Shown here piece after piece: positions 5,472 through 7,594 of a DNA stretch of 7,594 nucleotides. The notes beneath the pieces are model-generated. The model was not told where the DNA came from. It was given only the letters and a program-made list of their open reading frames with translations, and made no database searches. Position numbers and translations under genes: made by a program. Source of the stretch: Acidobacteriota bacterium (lineage in GTDB: Bacteria > Acidobacteriota > Vicinamibacteria > Vicinamibacterales > UBA2999); assembly GCA_020851835.1 (NCBI GenBank), contig JADZBZ010000085.1, positions 1 through 7,594 of the forward strand. Direction: 5' to 3'. Numbering within the stretch: the first letter of the stretch is position 1; the number at the start of each line of letters is the position of its first letter.

Positions 5472-6349
5472 GCCAGCAGAACCGGAACCGGGCACTGGTT
5501 GAGGGCGCCGTCGGCGACGCTTCCCAGCAGCAGATGGCGGGCACCCTCGCTCGAACCGCTCGCCCCGATGACCAGCAGTTCCGGCTGGTACGCGTTCACC
5601 GCATCGACGAGCGCGCGCAGCGGTTCGCCGCTCCTCAGTTCGGTGCGTGCCTGCCACCCGCCTCGCCTGAGCTCGTCGGCGGCGCGGTTCAGCGCCTTCG
5701 CGGCTGCTTCGGCGCGCGCCGTGTTGAGACGCCTCACTTCACGAGCCACCGTCGACCGAATACCACCAACCCGAGGCCCGAGGGAGGTCGGCGCAAGCGG
5801 TTCCACGACGCTAACGAGCAGCACGCGTCCGTTTCGAGGCACGGCCAGCCTGCCGACCAGCCGCACCGCACGTCTGGCGTTCGGAGACGCGTCGAATCCG
5901 ATCACGATTCGTCGTACGCGTCGGGGTCGTCGCCTGACGACGAGGACGGCGCACGTAGCTCCCCGGACGACACCGCGCGAGACCCCACCCATCAGCAGTC
6001 GCCGCACCGCCCCGTGACCGCGCCAGCCGATGACGATCAGGTCCGCACGGAACTTCGCGGCTTCGCCGAGCACTCCCTTGACGGGCGACTGGTCCACCAC
6101 GACGGCCTCGGCTCCAGGCCACCGTGCTGCGAGGGCGCCTCGTGCACTGTCGGCTGCATCGTCGGCGGTGCGATCGAGCGCCGACAAGAGAATCGACCGT
6201 CGGTGCGGGACACGGATCCGCCTCGCCACGATCGCGCGAACCCGTGTTCGATCGGGCCATGGACCCTCGACGACAGCCGCGATCGCTGCGCGAGCCTGCG
6301 TAGATCCATCGGTCGCGACCAGGATGCGAAAGTCGGCGTGTCCCACCAT
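5465..6349 (-). CDS. tandem universal stress protein (two UspA domains)
   Basis: Two Usp domains lie in tandem at residues about 6-138 and 146-293 of 294, the usual size for double-domain Usp proteins. Domain 1 opens with RILVATDGS (Asp14) and ends with DLIVIGWRGHGAVRRLLMGG and CAVLVV. Domain 2 opens with RIVIGFDAS (Asp153) and ends with ELLVIGASGSSEG, LLLGSVAD and CPVPVLLAR. The ATP-binding pattern G-x2-G-x9-G-[ST] is nearly present in domain 1 (Gly108, Gly111, Gly121, but Gly122 instead of Ser/Thr). In domain 2 it carries one extra residue (Gly262, Gly265, Gly276, Ser277). Usp proteins act in the cytoplasm under starvation, oxidative or energy stress. The ATG at 6349 is chosen because the domain begins seven residues later; its ribosome binding site is weak (GGGA at 5 bases). 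A TAGAAT box at 6369-6364 could be a -10, but no -35 was found. An upstream ATG at 6607 would run through the antiporter gene and is rejected. Confidence 0.9.
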   Translation of the reverse strand: MVGHADFRILVATDGSTQARAAIAAVVEGPWPDRTRVRAIVARRIRVPHRRSILLSALDRTADDAADSARGALAARWPGAEAVVVDQSPVKGVLGEAAKFRADLIVIGWRGHGAVRRLLMGGVSRGVVRGATCAVLVVRRRPRRVRRIVIGFDASPNARRAVRLVGRLAVPRNGRVLLVSVVEPLAPTSLGPRVGGIRSTVAREVRRLNTARAEAAAKALNRAADELRRGGWQARTELRSGEPLRALVDAVNAYQPELLVIGASGSSEGARHLLLGSVADGALNQCPVPVLLAR

Positions 6350-6398
6350 CGTATTCCCGTACCATTCTACTGTCGTTGCTGCCGGCCGGGGAGGCTCC
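6350..6398. promoter_or_regulatory. divergent intergenic region between the stress protein and the antiporter
   Basis: Only 49 bases separate the two divergent start codons, so control sites are shared or reach into the coding regions. The region holds GGGGAGG (6388-6394), 4 bases before the antiporter ATG, and a possible -10 box TAGAAT for the stress protein on the minus strand (6369-6364). No clear operator or inverted repeat was seen. Confidence 0.35.
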
Positions 6399-7594
6399 AT
6401 GTTCCTGATCGACCACCAGATTCTGTTGGCTGCGGTGCTGCTGCTCGCGGGCATCGTGTCGAGCAGGTTCTCGGCGCGCCTCGGGCTGCCCGTGCTGGTC
6501 CTCTTCCTCGGTATCGGCATGCTCGCCGGGGAGGACGGCATCGGAGGCATCGACTTCGACAACGTCAGCCTCGCCCACGCCATCGGGACACTGTCGCTTG
6601 CCGTCATCCTGTTTGACGGAGGACTTCAGACCCGTGCGTCCGCGCTGCGGGCGGTCTGGCAGCCATCATTGCTGCTCGCAACGGTTGGCGTCATTGTTAC
6701 GGCAGGCATCACTGGCGTGGCGGCGTCGAGCATCCTTGGCGTGCCTCCGCTGATTGGCCTCCTGCTTGGAAGCATCGTGGCGTCAACCGACGCCGCGGCC
6801 GTCTTCTCGGTTCTTCGATCGGGGGGGCTTCTGCTCCGGGAGCGCGTGGCGAGCACACTGGAGGTCGAGAGCGGGTCGAACGATCCGATGGCGATCTTTC
6901 TGACGGTGGGACTGCTCGAAGTGCTGAGCGGTCGACTCGACCTCGGACTGGGCCTCTTGACGTTCTTCGTCCAGCAGATGGGTGTCGGATGCGTGGTCGG
7001 GTTGGGTGCCGGGTGGCTGTCCGTTCGCGCGTTGAATCGCATCCAGTTGGGAGCTCCCGGCCTGTACGCCGTGCTCGCCGGCGCCTGCGGCCTGACCGCA
7101 TTCGGGCTCGCGGCAATCGCCGGAGGCAGCGGGTTTCTGGCCATCTACATCACCGGAATCGTCCTGGGGAACAACCGGACCGCGTTCCAGCGAGAGACGT
7201 TTCTGTTCATGGACGGCTTGGCGTGGATCGGTCAGATCACGATGTTTGTCGTTCTCGGCCTCCTGAGTACCCCGACGGAACTGGTGCCCGTTGCCGGCCC
7301 CGCCCTTCTCGTGTCGGCCGTTCTCTTCCTGGTCGCTCGCCCGGTCGCGGTGGTCCCGCTCCTTGCGCCCTTCCGGTTCAGCCTTCGTGAGCACGTCCTG
7401 ATCTCCTGGGTCGGCCTGAAAGGGGCGGCTCCCATCATTCTGGCAACCTTCCCCCTTCTGGCCGGTCTGCCCGAAGGACGGCTGTTGTTCAACGTGGTGT
7501 TCTTTGTCGTGCTGCTCTCGGCGATGCTGCAGGGATGGACCCTTCCTGTGCTGGCCGCACGCTTGAGGCTGCGGGAGACATACGTGCCGGCGCC
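6399..7594 (+). CDS. cation/proton antiporter, NhaP2/CPA1 type (3' end outside window)
   Basis: The frame stays open from the ATG at 6399 to the window edge, giving 398 visible residues with many hydrophobic segments. CPA1 family marks are LFDGGLQT (71-78) after the second or third helix, STDAAAVFS (129-137), ESGSNDPMA (157-165) with the ion-binding Asn161-Asp162 pair, and GLKGAAPIILATFPLLAG (339-356), typical of the potassium/proton antiporter NhaP2 branch. Such proteins exchange K+ or Na+ for protons across the inner membrane and support pH and osmotic balance. NhaP2-type proteins usually continue with a cytoplasmic TrkA-C-like region; the visible part stops at LRETYVPA, where that region would begin, so its presence cannot be judged. 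The ATG is supported by GGGGAGG at 4 bases and by the immediate first membrane helix. It is divergent from the tandem Usp gene. Ion selectivity cannot be read from the sequence. Confidence 0.92.
   Translation, partial: MFLIDHQILLAAVLLLAGIVSSRFSARLGLPVLVLFLGIGMLAGEDGIGGIDFDNVSLAHAIGTLSLAVILFDGGLQTRASALRAVWQPSLLLATVGVIVTAGITGVAASSILGVPPLIGLLLGSIVASTDAAAVFSVLRSGGLLLRERVASTLEVESGSNDPMAIFLTVGLLEVLSGRLDLGLGLLTFFVQQMGVGCVVGLGAGWLSVRALNRIQLGAPGLYAVLAGACGLTAFGLAAIAGGSGFLAIYITGIVLGNNRTAFQRETFLFMDGLAWIGQITMFVVLGLLSTPTELVPVAGPALLVSAVLFLVARPVAVVPLLAPFRFSLREHVLISWVGLKGAAPIILATFPLLAGLPEGRLLFNVVFFVVLLSAMLQGWTLPVLAARLRLRETYVPA

Noticed and set aside
6350..6607. Upstream extension of the tandem Usp gene to an ATG at 6607.
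   Set aside because: The added 86 residues have no Usp similarity and lie antisense to the well-supported antiporter start. The Usp fold begins right after the ATG at 6349.
5534..6616. Long plus-strand open frame of 360 codons opposite the Usp gene.
   Set aside because: Its product is Arg/Pro/His-rich without hydrophobic patterning or recognisable motifs. It is a shadow frame caused by high GC, while the minus-strand frame has clear Usp motifs.
6626..7394. Several minus-strand open frames opposite the antiporter.
   Set aside because: Products are Arg/Pro/Ser-rich with no family features, while the plus strand encodes a clear membrane protein with CPA1 motifs.

Overview
The window is GC-rich (roughly two thirds G+C by eye) and densely packed with bacterial chromosomal genes. 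Start codons include GTG, and gaps are short: none exceeds about 90 bases, so no stretch of 300 bases lacks a gene. I see no transposase, integrase, tRNA, rRNA or CRISPR array. Gene content and base composition suggest a free-living, high-GC bacterium such as an acidobacterium or proteobacterium. The phylum cannot be fixed from this window alone.

Layout from left to right. (1) A rightward gene, probably cut at its 5' end, encodes a CBS-domain pair joined by an Arg/Pro-rich linker to an HPF/RaiA-like ribosome-binding domain. (2) Convergent to it is a leftward pair: a MarC-family membrane protein, followed downstream by a DUF488 protein whose start is best placed at a GTG with a strong ribosome binding site. 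(3) Divergent from MarC is a rightward trio: a YeaO-type DUF488 protein, an AlkA-type DNA-3-methyladenine glycosylase 6 bases further on, and a gene overlapping the glycosylase end by 65 bases. That third gene encodes a HAD-family phosphatase fused to a HerA/DUF87-like P-loop ATPase. (4) Convergent to the trio is a tandem universal stress protein. (5) Divergent from it, running off the right edge, is a NhaP2/CPA1-type cation/proton antiporter. It has no stop codon in the window; 398 codons are visible.

Taken together this looks like a stress-tolerance neighbourhood: ribosome hibernation under adenylate sensing, alkylation repair, USP signalling and ion/pH homeostasis. That reading is inference from gene content. 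The most unusual items are the HAD phosphatase-ATPase fusion, the CBS-HPF fusion, and a hairpin in the MarC-DUF488 gap whose 3' arm contains most of the Shine-Dalgarno sequence of the DUF488 gene. Hairpins without T-tracts sit at both convergent junctions and may act as terminators.
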